A program made the translations under genes and the position numbers. The notes beneath the pieces are model-generated. The model saw nothing but the letters and a program-made list of their open reading frames with translations. It did not search any database and had not been told where the DNA came from. From the NCBI RefSeq assembly GCF_900176275.1, contig NZ_FWXD01000004.1, positions 62,001 to 126,000 on the forward strand: DNA of 64,000 nt, written 5' to 3'. How positions within the stretch are numbered: the stretch's first letter is position 1; each line of letters starts with the position of its first letter. Source of the DNA: Andreprevotia lacus DSM 23236. GTDB lineage: Bacteria; Pseudomonadota; Gammaproteobacteria; Burkholderiales; Chitinibacteraceae. This document shows, piece after piece, positions 1 to 8,531 of the stretch.

Positions 1-450
1 GTCCGGAGTGCTGCGCACCGGAAATCGTCGCAGGATGGCGGCCGCAGCAATGGCGAGATCGGCAGGTGGGTTGAGGGCGAGCGGCAGCAGCAGTGTGAGG
101 CCATCGTAGCGTTCCTCACCGCTGAGCCATGGCGGGGCGCATTCGTGGGCAAGGGTAAGGACGATGGCAGGTTCGGGCTGGCTGGTCAGCGCGAAGTCAA
201 GGCAGGGCTCCCAGAAGCCGAGACCATCGTCATCGCCGCCTGGCTGCAGGGTGCTTAGCCACTTGGCCAGCGTGGCCAGTTCGGCGTTGGTCAGGCAAGG
301 GTCGCGGAATTGCCAGTGGCCCAGCGGGTGCCGGATGTTGCCACGGATTTGCAGCCAGCGGTCATCGTCGCAAACGAAGCGACTGAAGGGAAACTGGTAG
401 CCATCGACATCCAGTTGTACCTCGATATCTGCTGCGTACAGGCTAAGCAT
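1..450 (-). CDS. partial immunity-like protein (WapI-family-like), 3' end outside window
   Basis: An open frame runs from an ATG at 448-450 on the minus strand off the left edge of the window, giving at least 150 residues without a stop. It begins MLSLYAADIEVQLDVDGYQF and continues with a pattern of a short N-terminal beta hairpin, DGYQFP-like motif, a W-L-Q-I-R strand and a DPCLTNAELATLAKWL helix. This pattern resembles small immunity proteins of the WapI type that accompany contact-dependent toxins; the match is from memory of the family and is weak. No cognate toxin is visible. It is divergent from the TetR gene and shares the intergenic region that carries the 603-632 palindrome. Confidence 0.45.
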   Translation of the reverse strand, partial: MLSLYAADIEVQLDVDGYQFPFSRFVCDDDRWLQIRGNIRHPLGHWQFRDPCLTNAELATLAKWLSTLQPGGDDDGLGFWEPCLDFALTSQPEPAIVLTLAHECAPPWLSGEERYDGLTLLLPLALNPPADLAIAAAAILRRFPVRSTPD

Positions 451-602
451 TGGGTGGGTCTGATGGGGTGTCGGGCCTTACTTTAGCGCTTGGTCTGCAG
501 ACCACCAAGTGCGCGTGTTTCGCACTCGATTGGCAGTCCCGGGGTTCCTTGGCATTTTTCGGGCATTGTCGATTCGCTTGTTTCCGTGGGCGATTTGCAT
601 TG

Positions 603-632
603 CAAAATAATACGTACGTACGTATTATTTTG
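603..632. promoter_or_regulatory. perfect 30-bp palindrome, probable TetR operator
   Basis: The left half CAAAATAATACGTAC is followed immediately by its exact reverse complement, centred between 617 and 618. The core is a run of TACG repeats. It ends 25 bases before the TetR start codon, where a repressor would occlude the promoter or the start of the transcript. TetR proteins commonly bind such near-start palindromes and repress themselves and the downstream enzyme, so autoregulation of the TetR/dehalogenase pair is the natural inference. Confidence 0.75.
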
Positions 633-657
633 AGCAAGACAACACGGAGCCCATCTC

Positions 658-1263
658 ATGGCCAAGCCCTCATTGCGTGAACCCTTGCTGCAGGCCGGTC
701 TGCAGGTGATGTTTCACGATGGCTATGTTGGCGCCAGCGTGCGCGATATCACCGTGGCGGCGGGTGCGCCGCTGGGGTCGTTTACCAATCATTTCAGCTC
801 CAAGGAGGCATTCGCCGCCGAGGTGCTGGCACGTTACTTCGACTATGTGAAGGGGTTGGTGCGCCAGGCGCTGGACGATGCCAGCCTGCCGCCGCGCGAT
901 CGTCTGCGGCGCTATCTGGACCTGATTACCGACAAGCTGGCGGCCGACGGCTGCACGCGCGGCTGCCTGATTGGCGACTTCAGCCTGGAAACGCCCGGCC
1001 ACAGCGCGCTGCTGCGTGAACAACTGGCCGGCATCTTTGGCGAATGGCGCGATCTGTTTGCCCGCTGCATTGCTGATGCGCAAGCCGCCGGCGAGATTGC
1101 CACCGACTTCCCGCCCGACGAGCTGGCCGAGTTCCTGTTGGCCAGCTGGCAGGGCGCCATCCTGCGCATGAAGGTGGAGCGCAGCACCGCTGCGCTCGAG
1201 CGCTTCAAGCGCATTGCTTTCGCAACCGTCTTCTCGGGAGGACAGCATGAACGCACCGCATGA
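658..1263 (+). CDS. TetR family transcriptional regulator
   Basis: This 201-residue protein has the usual TetR size, with an N-terminal helix-turn-helix (residues about 20-55: FHDGYVGASVRDITVAAGAP then LGSFTNHFSSKE) and a helical C-terminal ligand domain containing the RGCLIGDFSLE segment seen in NemR/AcuR-like repressors. A GGAG ribosome site at 646-649 precedes the ATG with suitable spacing. The gene overlaps the start of the dehalogenase gene by 17 bases, so the two are translationally linked. The palindrome at 603-632 lies directly upstream and is the likely operator. The ligand is unknown; by context it could be a halogenated or electrophilic compound. Confidence 0.88.
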   Translation: MAKPSLREPLLQAGLQVMFHDGYVGASVRDITVAAGAPLGSFTNHFSSKEAFAAEVLARYFDYVKGLVRQALDDASLPPRDRLRRYLDLITDKLAADGCTRGCLIGDFSLETPGHSALLREQLAGIFGEWRDLFARCIADAQAAGEIATDFPPDELAEFLLASWQGAILRMKVERSTAALERFKRIAFATVFSGGQHERTA

Positions 1264-2137
1264 ATTGCAGTTCGAGCACAGCCTGCAACGCGCCACGGTA
1301 TTGGGCGCCGATATGGCATATCGTGATCTGGGCAAGGCGGATGGGCCGGTGGTGCTGTTTTTGCATGGCAACCCGACTTCGTCTTATATCTGGCGCAACA
1401 TCATCCCGCATGTGGCGCCCCAGGCACGTTGCATCGCGCCCGATCTGATCGGCTACGGCCAATCCGGCAAACCGGATATCGATTACCGCTTTGCCGACCA
1501 CGTGCGCTACCTCGATGCGCTGCTCGATACCCTGGGTATTCGTGACTGCTTTATCGTTGCGCAGGACTGGGGTACGGCGCTGGCCTTTCACCATGCGGCG
1601 CGTTTCCCCGAGCGCATGCGCGGGCTGGCCTTCATGGAATTCATCCGCCCGTTTGCGCGCTGGGCGGATTTTCATCAGCGCGACAGCGCGCGCGAGGCCT
1701 TCCGCAAGTTCCGTACGCCGGGCGAGGGCGAGGCGATGATCATGGAACACAATGTCTTCATCGAACGCATCGTGCCCGCCGCCATCATGCGTACTTTGAG
1801 TGATGCGGAGATGAACGCCTACCGCGCGCCATTCCCAACGCCGGCCAGCCGCAAGCCGATCTGGCGCTTGCCCAACGAGCTGCCCATCGAAGGCCAGCCG
1901 GCCGATGTGCACGCGCTGCTGACCGAGGCGCATGCCGCGCTGGCGGCATCGACCTATCCCAAGCTGCTGTTTGCCGGCACGCCGGGGGCGCTGGTTTCGC
2001 CGGAATACGCTGCGCAGTTTGCTGCAGGCCTGCAGCATTGCGAGCTGGTGCAACTGGGCGCTGGCGCGCACTACCTGCAGGAAGACCATGCCGATGCCAT
2101 CGGGCAACGCTTGGCGCACTGGCTGGCGCAGGCCTGA
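1247..2137 (+). CDS. dhaA: haloalkane dehalogenase (DhaA-like alpha/beta hydrolase)
   Basis: Hydrolyses carbon-halogen bonds of haloalkanes to an alcohol and halide. The 296-residue product has every catalytic element of the DhaA subfamily: HGNPTSS (Asn42, halide contact), QDWGT (nucleophile Asp107 and halide-binding Trp108), catalytic acid Glu131 in FMEFIRP and base His275 in GAGAHYLQEDH; these positions are within a few residues of those in characterised DhaA (106, 107, 130, 272). I chose the ATG at 1247 because GGGAGGA sits just before it; an earlier in-frame start at 1214 lies inside the TetR gene. No signal peptide, so cytoplasmic. A two-gene operon with its putative TetR regulator. Alternative: an epoxide-hydrolase-like enzyme, made unlikely by the Trp after the nucleophile. 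Confidence 0.9.
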   Translation: MNAPHELQFEHSLQRATVLGADMAYRDLGKADGPVVLFLHGNPTSSYIWRNIIPHVAPQARCIAPDLIGYGQSGKPDIDYRFADHVRYLDALLDTLGIRDCFIVAQDWGTALAFHHAARFPERMRGLAFMEFIRPFARWADFHQRDSAREAFRKFRTPGEGEAMIMEHNVFIERIVPAAIMRTLSDAEMNAYRAPFPTPASRKPIWRLPNELPIEGQPADVHALLTEAHAALAASTYPKLLFAGTPGALVSPEYAAQFAAGLQHCELVQLGAGAHYLQEDHADAIGQRLAHWLAQA

Positions 2138-2249
2138 ACGCAAGAGGGGTGGCTAATCCGGTGTAACGATGCGGGCAAGGCAGGCAATACGCTGCAAAAC
2201 CATGGTTGCATGGCAAGTGAGCGTAGCGCTGCCTGCTGGCGCGCGGCGT

Positions 2250-3083
2250 CTAGTGTCCTGCATCGAGCGACGCCAGCTTGGCCTTCGCCTTGGCATCGCC
2301 CAGTTTGGCGGCCTGGCGCAGCAAGGTGCGGGCTTTGGCGGTGTCATGAAATTCGCCGGCTTCCAGATGCATCAGTGCAGCGTTGTAGGCGGCGACCGGG
2401 TTGCCGAGTACGGCACTGGCCTCGAATGTCTGCAGCGCCCGCGCCGGGCACAGGGTCAGCATGTCGTGCCCGACGCCGCTACGCATCAGCCCGCCGGCAT
2501 CACCCTCTTTGACGAAACGCTCTTCCAGCGCTGCCGGCCAGCCGGCGGCCAGCGAGGCCATGACCTTGTCGCCCCTGGCCAGCATGTAGGCGCCGCCATC
2601 GCGCAGGGTGAACGCCTGGTGCGTGGTGCTGACGCTGCCATCCTTGGCAAACCAGACAAAGCCATCCTGACCGCTGACCGGCATGCCCTTGAGTGCGGCG
2701 GAGAGCTGCTGCGCCAGCGATTTGCTGTCGGGGGTGGGGGCGATGCCGCTCCAGGATGACAGCAGCGTGACATGCTTGATCTGGCTGCCCTGCTGGCGCA
2801 CCAGTGCGGCCAGTTCGGCCATGTCGATGATGTGGTAATCAGGGTCATACACATGCCAGGGGCTGCCGTGCAGGGCGATCACCAGTTCGTCGTCGGCATC
2901 GTCCTTGCGTGCGTGGGTATATTGATACACGGCGTCGCTGGCGGGGATGCAGTCCGTACTTTGCTTGTCGCAGCGCTTGACGCTGACCGAGCCTTGCAAC
3001 TTCAGCGCCACGTTGCAATTGGCCTGCACAAGCTGGCTGGCGGCGAGCAGTGCAAACAACGGGGCGATGGTGCTGATCTTCAT
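2250..3083 (-). CDS. secreted protein with C-terminal Sel1-like repeat
   Basis: A 277-residue protein starting with a clear signal peptide (MKISTIAPLFALLAASQLVQA, cleavage before Asn-Cys), so it is exported. The middle part (residues 30-200) matches nothing I recognise. The last 60 residues (ALQTFEASAVLGNPVAAYNAALMHLEAG, then ARTLLRQAAKLGDAKAKAKLA) form one to two Sel1-type helical repeats, which usually mediate protein contacts. Its start overlaps the stop of the upstream GNAT gene by four bases, making it the last gene of a three-gene operon. Function unknown. Confidence 0.75.
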   Translation of the reverse strand: MKISTIAPLFALLAASQLVQANCNVALKLQGSVSVKRCDKQSTDCIPASDAVYQYTHARKDDADDELVIALHGSPWHVYDPDYHIIDMAELAALVRQQGSQIKHVTLLSSWSGIAPTPDSKSLAQQLSAALKGMPVSGQDGFVWFAKDGSVSTTHQAFTLRDGGAYMLARGDKVMASLAAGWPAALEERFVKEGDAGGLMRSGVGHDMLTLCPARALQTFEASAVLGNPVAAYNAALMHLEAGEFHDTAKARTLLRQAAKLGDAKAKAKLASLDAGH

Positions 3084-3640
3084 GCTTCGAATCCTGTATG
3101 CGTGGGCCGCTGTGGGTGGGCGGGCATTGCCGGACTGCCTGCCAGCAGCAGGTTGGGGTAGTGCTGGCCACCCAGCAGGAAGTCGTATTCCCCGATCTGC
3201 TGCAGGCCGTTGCGCTGGTAGAAGGTGATTGCGCGCGCGTTGGCGGCGTTGACACTGAGCCAGAGTGGCGTAGCGCTGTGTTGCCCCGCCTGTGTGCTGG
3301 CCAGCAGCAACAATTGCCGGCCGATACCACGCCCGCTGGCGTGCTTGAGTATATAGAGTGTTTGCAGCTCGACCGGCAAATCAGGCGCGGCGCGACAGGG
3401 GCTGGCCGTGTGCAGCTGGGCGTAGCCGAGCAAGTGATCCTCCTGCATGGCCACGGTCAGCAGCTGCTGCGGATCGGCCAGCCGTTCGATGAAGCGTGGC
3501 GCTGCAAAGGTATCGTGCAGATAAGCTGCGATGGCGGGGCTGATGCCGCTGCTGGCATAGGTGTGCAGCCACACCTGGCAGGCCAGGGCAGAGAGCATGG
3601 TGGCATCGCTGGCCCGGGCTGCGCGCAGGGTGAGGGTCAT
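3080..3640 (-). CDS. GNAT family N-acetyltransferase
   Basis: A 186-residue acetyltransferase-type protein. It shows the GNAT order: N-terminal R-A-A-x-A-S-D segment, a central beta strand LLGYAQLH, then the acetyl-CoA pyrophosphate loop as VELQTLYILKHASGRGIGRQLL (residues about 95-118) and the C-terminal NAANARAITFYQRNGLQQIGEYDF. Substrate cannot be deduced. It overlaps its upstream neighbour and its downstream neighbour by four bases each (ATGA type), so expression of the three is coupled. The C-terminal 20 residues after the core are unusually Pro/His rich. Confidence 0.85.
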   Translation of the reverse strand: MTLTLRAARASDATMLSALACQVWLHTYASSGISPAIAAYLHDTFAAPRFIERLADPQQLLTVAMQEDHLLGYAQLHTASPCRAAPDLPVELQTLYILKHASGRGIGRQLLLLASTQAGQHSATPLWLSVNAANARAITFYQRNGLQQIGEYDFLLGGQHYPNLLLAGSPAMPAHPQRPTHTGFEA

Positions 3641-4209
3641 GCCGGGACTGCTGCGGCATGGGGGGCGAACACGCGGCTGGTTTCGGCGCGGGCGGTTGCG
3701 CTCAGCCACGGGGCCATGTGCTGGAACAGTGCGTGCAGCTCGCTGCCGTATTGCTGCAGGAAGGTTTTGCTGTGCAGGGCGATCTCGGTCTCGTTGGCGG
3801 CGGTCAGCTCGCACAACGCGGCAATCTGCCAGTCGGACAGGCGCCGCTCGCTATCGCTGAAGCGATCGGGCAAACGCGACTGCGCAGGCGTGCCCAGACG
3901 CGGGTAGTACAGGGCGCGGTTGCAGGCACAGTAGAGATAGACCAGCGCTTCGGCCCCGGTGCCGATCAGGTCGGCAATGGCATTGCGCAGGCTCAGTGGC
4001 GCCAGTGCCTCGCCATAGCCCGCGGTGCCATAGGCTGCGTGGAACAGACCGGCCTGCACCAGGGTAGTGTCGGCACCCCATGCATGCAGCAGGCTGGCCG
4101 TGCCGTGCAGGTGCTCGGCCAGCGAACCGTTCAGGTGGATGAATTCGCCCGCGCCCAGTGCTTGCAAGGCAGCGAACTGGCTGGCATGGTGTGCCTGGTT
4201 CAATGACAT
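3637..4209 (-). CDS. DUF6817-like protein (HD-like helical fold)
   Basis: A 190-residue protein with the segment GEFIHLNGSLAEHLHGTASLLHAWGADTTLVQAGLFHAAYGT near the N-terminus. The conserved spaced histidines (H..HLHGT, then GLFHAAYGT) recall the DUF6817 group, which looks like a metal-binding HD-type helical bundle. No activity is established for it. ATG at 4209 was chosen; an upstream TTG at 4215 is in frame. First gene of the operon 4209 to 2250. A metal-dependent hydrolase or a stress protein are both possible. Confidence 0.65.
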   Translation of the reverse strand: MSLNQAHHASQFAALQALGAGEFIHLNGSLAEHLHGTASLLHAWGADTTLVQAGLFHAAYGTAGYGEALAPLSLRNAIADLIGTGAEALVYLYCACNRALYYPRLGTPAQSRLPDRFSDSERRLSDWQIAALCELTAANETEIALHSKTFLQQYGSELHALFQHMAPWLSATARAETSRVFAPHAAAVPA

Positions 4210-4256
4210 GTTCAATCTCGCGATGAAGGGGGCGGCCTGCAGGCAGCCCCCGTGGA

Positions 4257-6986
4257 TCAGGGGTTGGCGACCAGCGACTTCAGACCATCCTCGCCCCAGA
4301 AGGGCTGGCAGCCGCCGACGGCGAGGTAGCTGTGGTCGAGGGTGAACAGGCGCTGGGCAAGTTGCTGCAGTGCCGGGCGGGTCAGGATGGCATCCAGGTC
4401 AGGCAGGCCCTCTGGCGGGCCGTATTGCCATACACGGCCCAGGCTGGCGGCATAGGCCGCCGGGTTGTGCGGCCAATCCGCACGCCACTTGGCCAGCAAC
4501 TCGTGGGCAGCTTTCAGTTCTGCGTCGCTTGGGCCTTCCTCGCTCAAGGTACGCGTGGTGGCCAGTACCGTGCGTGCCATGGTTGCGCACTGATCGGTCG
4601 GGCCAGTGTAACCCAGGCGGATGAGTATGCCACGGCTGTCACCACCATCGGCATTGCTCCACACGCCATAGCTCTGGCCGCTGTTGAAGCGCAGCAGTGG
4701 TTGCAGGCGCTGGCGCAAAATGTCGGCCAGCGCGGAGTTCTGCCAGCGCTCGGCCAGCGTGGGAGGCTGCGGGCTGATAAAGCGCCAGAAGGAATTGCCC
4801 TCAGCATCCGAGTTGAATACCCCTGTGTGGCGATCAGCAAGTGCCAGCTGCTGTAGTGGCAGCAGGGCGGGGCGCTGCGCATCGGCGCTGGAGGATGCCA
4901 GATAGCGCGCTACCAATTGCCGGATTGCCTGTGCATCGGCAACGCCGGTAATCACGACCTTGAGTGCAGCCGGGTTGCCATACAGCGCGCGATGCACCTT
5001 GACGATGTCTGCGGCCTGCAGGGCATTGAGCTCGGCATCATGCCGGTATGCCCATGGCCAGGCCGGGCCATAGGCCTGCAGATCGGGCCAGTCATTGCGT
5101 TTGCCCTCCAGCGCCGTTCGTACGCTGGCCAGTGCCGTGTTGCGCGCCTGCTCGTCCTCGGGCAGGCCCTGCAAGCCCAGATGGATCAGCTGCAGCAAGG
5201 TCTCAATATCCTGCGGGCTGCTACTGCCCTGAGCAAAGTACTGATCTACGCCCAGCATCAGATTCAGCTGCACGGATTTGCCATTCAGGGCATCGCGCAA
5301 TTGCTGCAGGCTCAGTTTGCCCATGCCGACGCTGCTGATGTAGCTCTCGTAGGCGAGGCCAGCCAGCTGCAGCGATGCTGGCAAGGCATGCAGGCCGCCG
5401 GTGCCGTGGATGGCGATGCCGATCTGTTCGTTCGGCACCAATTGCTTGCGCCATTGCACCTGCATGCCGTTGCTCAGGGTCCAGATTCCGCCATCTTTCA
5501 GCGGCGTGCTGCTCACGACCTTGCCCGGTTGCGGCAGGGCATCCAGTAGTTGGATTTGCTTGAACTGCTGCTGGCCGTCATCGAGCACCAGCTTGGCTAC
5601 CTTGGTCTGAATGGCCGCAATGTCGCTGTCGGTCACCGTGCCAAAGCCATCAGCTTTATCGTTGGGCGAACGCAGCGCCGCAGCTAGTTGCGGGCGCTGG
5701 CGCAGGGTTTCATCCAGTGTTTTCTGCAGTTTTTCCGGGGTCAGATCAGGCAGGTATTGCTTGAGGCGCACCAAGGCCTCGGTCGGCGTATCTGCAAGAC
5801 CGCCATCACTGGCGACGGTGGCCAGCCAGTTGGCGCGATCAGCTTGCAGCAAGGGTTGGCTGGCCGCTTGTTCATACCGTTGCAGGACGGCTTTGCGCGC
5901 AAAATCGGCTTCGCTGTCCGAGAAACCGTTGCGCCGGGCGCGTTCCAGCTCGGTATACAGTTCTTCCAGCGCAGCCAGTGTCTTGCCAGGCTTGGGATCT
6001 GCGTACAGCTCGCTATATTGCGCGTGCGGGATCATGGTTTCCCATGACCATTGCGGATTGGTGAAATTGTCCGAGCTGCGCAGTTGCAGACGGTGTTGCA
6101 GGATGCTCATGATGGCGAAGTACTGATGATCACGCCGGCGGCCGTCATCGGTGGTGACGCCATCCCAGTATTCCACCCAACCCCAGATCACGCGCGATTT
6201 GGGCAAGCTGCGTAGCAGATAGTTGGTGTACAGACCGGTGCCCTGCATGGGTTTGGCGGTAACCCATGGGGCGGGTACCGGCCCGGCGGGAGTGGTCGCA
6301 AACTGCTGATGCAACAATTGCTCGGTTTTGCTTGCGTCCACATCACCGACCACGATGACGGTCATGCGTGGCGCCACGTAGTTGCGGCGGTAGAAGGCAG
6401 CGATGCGTTCCAGCGGCAAGGTCTTGAGCACCTTTTCCTCGCCAATGGGCATACGACTGCTGTAGTCCCGCTCTGGATAGAAAACATCTGCCGCGTCGCG
6501 ATAAAAACGCATATCGTCGCTGCGCAGGCGCATTTCATCCAGCACCACTTGCCGTTCCAGCTTGAGTTCGGCCGGGTCGAACTCGATGCCGCCGGCCCAG
6601 TCGGCCATCAGCTGCAGGCCGCGCGGCACGGCATCGTTGCCGATGGTCATGCGATAGGACGTCGTTTCCCAGCCGGTCCAGGCGTTGCTGTCGTTACCCC
6701 AGCGCATGCCCTGGCCGTCGAAAAACTTGCCGATTTCGCCCGGACCGAAGTGCTTGCTGCGGCGAAAGGCCATGTGCTCCAGCAGGTGGGCGATGCCTTG
6801 TTCGTCGTCCAGCTCGTCGCGCGAGCCGGCCTTGACCACCAGCCGCAGCTCGGCGCGCCCGGCGGTGCTGGCATTGTGTTCGATCACGTAGTTCAGCCCG
6901 TTATCGAGCTGGCCCTTGCGCACTTCGTCTGCCTGCGCCAGACCGGCACAGAGCAGCAGCGCGGCAACCCAGTATTTCTGCAGCAT
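4257..6986 (-). CDS. M16 family zinc metalloprotease (pitrilysin/insulinase type), secreted
   Basis: A 909-residue peptidase of the size of duplicated-domain M16 enzymes. The start at 6986 is supported by AGGAG just upstream and gives a signal peptide (MLQKYWVAALLLCAGLAQA). The inverted zinc motif HLLEH is at residues 67-71, inside GIAHLLEHMAF, and the distal Glu lies about 75 residues later in LKLERQVVLDEMR, so the N-terminal catalytic half is intact. The middle segment GDVDASKTEQLL and the C-terminal half, which lacks a second HxxEH, follow the usual arrangement of one active and one inactive half. Predicted periplasmic degradation of peptides. It stands alone, 334 bp from the upstream gene. 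Confidence 0.9.
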   Translation of the reverse strand: MLQKYWVAALLLCAGLAQADEVRKGQLDNGLNYVIEHNASTAGRAELRLVVKAGSRDELDDEQGIAHLLEHMAFRRSKHFGPGEIGKFFDGQGMRWGNDSNAWTGWETTSYRMTIGNDAVPRGLQLMADWAGGIEFDPAELKLERQVVLDEMRLRSDDMRFYRDAADVFYPERDYSSRMPIGEEKVLKTLPLERIAAFYRRNYVAPRMTVIVVGDVDASKTEQLLHQQFATTPAGPVPAPWVTAKPMQGTGLYTNYLLRSLPKSRVIWGWVEYWDGVTTDDGRRRDHQYFAIMSILQHRLQLRSSDNFTNPQWSWETMIPHAQYSELYADPKPGKTLAALEELYTELERARRNGFSDSEADFARKAVLQRYEQAASQPLLQADRANWLATVASDGGLADTPTEALVRLKQYLPDLTPEKLQKTLDETLRQRPQLAAALRSPNDKADGFGTVTDSDIAAIQTKVAKLVLDDGQQQFKQIQLLDALPQPGKVVSSTPLKDGGIWTLSNGMQVQWRKQLVPNEQIGIAIHGTGGLHALPASLQLAGLAYESYISSVGMGKLSLQQLRDALNGKSVQLNLMLGVDQYFAQGSSSPQDIETLLQLIHLGLQGLPEDEQARNTALASVRTALEGKRNDWPDLQAYGPAWPWAYRHDAELNALQAADIVKVHRALYGNPAALKVVITGVADAQAIRQLVARYLASSSADAQRPALLPLQQLALADRHTGVFNSDAEGNSFWRFISPQPPTLAERWQNSALADILRQRLQPLLRFNSGQSYGVWSNADGGDSRGILIRLGYTGPTDQCATMARTVLATTRTLSEEGPSDAELKAAHELLAKWRADWPHNPAAYAASLGRVWQYGPPEGLPDLDAILTRPALQQLAQRLFTLDHSYLAVGGCQPFWGEDGLKSLVANP

Positions 6987-7320
6987 TCGAGCTCCTGTAA
7001 ACAAACCGCACTTGCACTGTGCGCAAGGGCAGGTTGGGTTACGAATGCTAAGCATTTGTATGGGGTTTGCAACGGGATTTTTGTAATTTGCTTACTTTTT
7101 TATTTCTTCTTTATACAGTTTTCAGGGCGGGGCGATTGGGGATGTACCGAGGCAGGTGCCGGCGGTGCGCTCGCACCGTCGACGTGCGCAGCCTGCGAAC
7201 TCTGGCGCTGCGGGGGCCGTCATGCCGCGGTGCTGCGGCTTTTGCCAGGGCGGGTTGCTGGCGGTGCCGGGTGCTAGCGCGCCACAGGCTGCCTGATCGT
7301 TGCTACGGACAACCGATGGC
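6987..7320. other. 334-bp non-coding gap upstream of the M16 protease
   Basis: Holds the M16 ribosome site and an AT-rich patch at about 7062-7120 that stands out from the GC-rich surroundings and probably contains the protease promoter. I see no convincing gene. The part from about 7130 to 7320 is GC-rich and may include the 3' untranslated region of the alginate-lyase-like gene. Confidence 0.5.
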
Positions 7321-8364
7321 TCAGCTCATCCAGCACGCTACCTGCCACGGCGGCGGGCTGCCCAGGCTGGCGGCGATGCTGGCGTAGCGCGGGTCGAGCA
7401 GGGCGGCCAGCCAGTACAGGTTGCGCGCCGAGTGCGGGTCCCACGCGCCGGTAAAGCCTGGCAGTTTGGCATCGCGCCGTTCCAGATCGAACTTCACCGT
7501 GGTGCGCAGGTATTCCTGGTGCACGATATCGCCGCGCGTGTAGGGCAGCAGCCAGTCCAGCGCGCTGGCCAGCGTGGCACCTTGCGCGGTGGGCAGGCGC
7601 AGCCAGTCTTCGCCACGCGTACGGGCGGCGAGCGCGGCGCGCAGCAACGGTTCCAGATCGTAGGTGACGTAGTGCAGCGCATCGCGCTCGTAGTAATCGA
7701 GCACCGAGCCATCGTCATGCAGGTTTTGCTGCAACTGCTGGCGGAATAGCCGCTTGGCCTCGGCCAGCATGGCCGGGTCATCCAGCAGCACCGCCGTCAG
7801 CGTCACCAGCTTGATGCGGTGGCTCTGCCAGTTGTTGATCCACGTGCCCTTGCCGCCATTGGCGCGCATCTGTGCGATATAGCCTTGCGCCATATTGCGG
7901 AAGAAATTGTCCAGCACCGATTGCGTGTCCATGCCGAAGCGCTCGCGGCTGATGGCCCAGGCGTCGATATAGGCATCGAAATCAGTTTCGTCGATGGGGT
8001 TGAAACTGGGCTGGTAGAGATTGGCCCAGGCGCGCAGCAGTTTTTCCAGCTGATCGAGCGCTGCGCCGTCCTCGGCATGCAGGCGCACATACAGCGCCAG
8101 ATTGCGCATGCGCGGAAAATCCTGCTTGGCCGCCACGCTCTGATCGTAAATACCCTGATGCGGCAAGGTGCCCTCGGTATGCAGCCTTGGCTGCGCACGC
8201 GGCTGGTCATCGCGATGCGTGTTCACCTCGCTGGCCAGGCTGGCCGCCAGCTTGTTGCCCACATTGGGCAGCGCCGGACACCAGCGGCCATCGGCAGCGT
8301 GGGCGAGGGTGGTCAGGGCGAGCAGGGTGGTGGCGAGGGCGAGGCGGGGCAAGAGATGAGGCAT
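7321..8364 (-). CDS. alginate-lyase-like secreted protein
   Basis: A 347-residue protein with a signal peptide (MPHLLPRLALATTLLALTTLAHA). Its helical repeat content and two motifs, TWINNWQSHRIKL (residues about 175-187) and DDGSVLDYYERDALHYVTYDLEPLL (about 238-262), match the alpha/alpha-toroid alginate lyase superfamily, where the first holds the Asn-Asn catalytic-site segment and the second the conserved acidic/His-Tyr segment. A polysaccharide lyase role in the periplasm or outside the cell is likely, but substrate is not certain because the canonical NNH is NNW here. The ATG at 8364 is preferred to an in-frame TTG at 8376; neither has a strong ribosome site. Confidence 0.65.
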   Translation of the reverse strand: MPHLLPRLALATTLLALTTLAHAADGRWCPALPNVGNKLAASLASEVNTHRDDQPRAQPRLHTEGTLPHQGIYDQSVAAKQDFPRMRNLALYVRLHAEDGAALDQLEKLLRAWANLYQPSFNPIDETDFDAYIDAWAISRERFGMDTQSVLDNFFRNMAQGYIAQMRANGGKGTWINNWQSHRIKLVTLTAVLLDDPAMLAEAKRLFRQQLQQNLHDDGSVLDYYERDALHYVTYDLEPLLRAALAARTRGEDWLRLPTAQGATLASALDWLLPYTRGDIVHQEYLRTTVKFDLERRDAKLPGFTGAWDPHSARNLYWLAALLDPRYASIAASLGSPPPWQVACWMS

Positions 8365-8531
8365 GGGTGCGGCCAAGCGTGATGATGGACTATGCGTTTA
8401 ACGCGTGGCTCGCTTGCTGGGTTGAAAGGGGCGAGGTAACGGTATGTTGTGCGCCCGCAGGAGAATTGCCGTCATGCCCGGCTTGGCAAGGCTGAAATCG
8501 TGCATGCTAAGCTAGAGTCCATTGATTCGTG

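Noticed and set aside
1205-2143. 312-residue minus-strand frame
   Set aside because: Shadow of the haloalkane dehalogenase gene.
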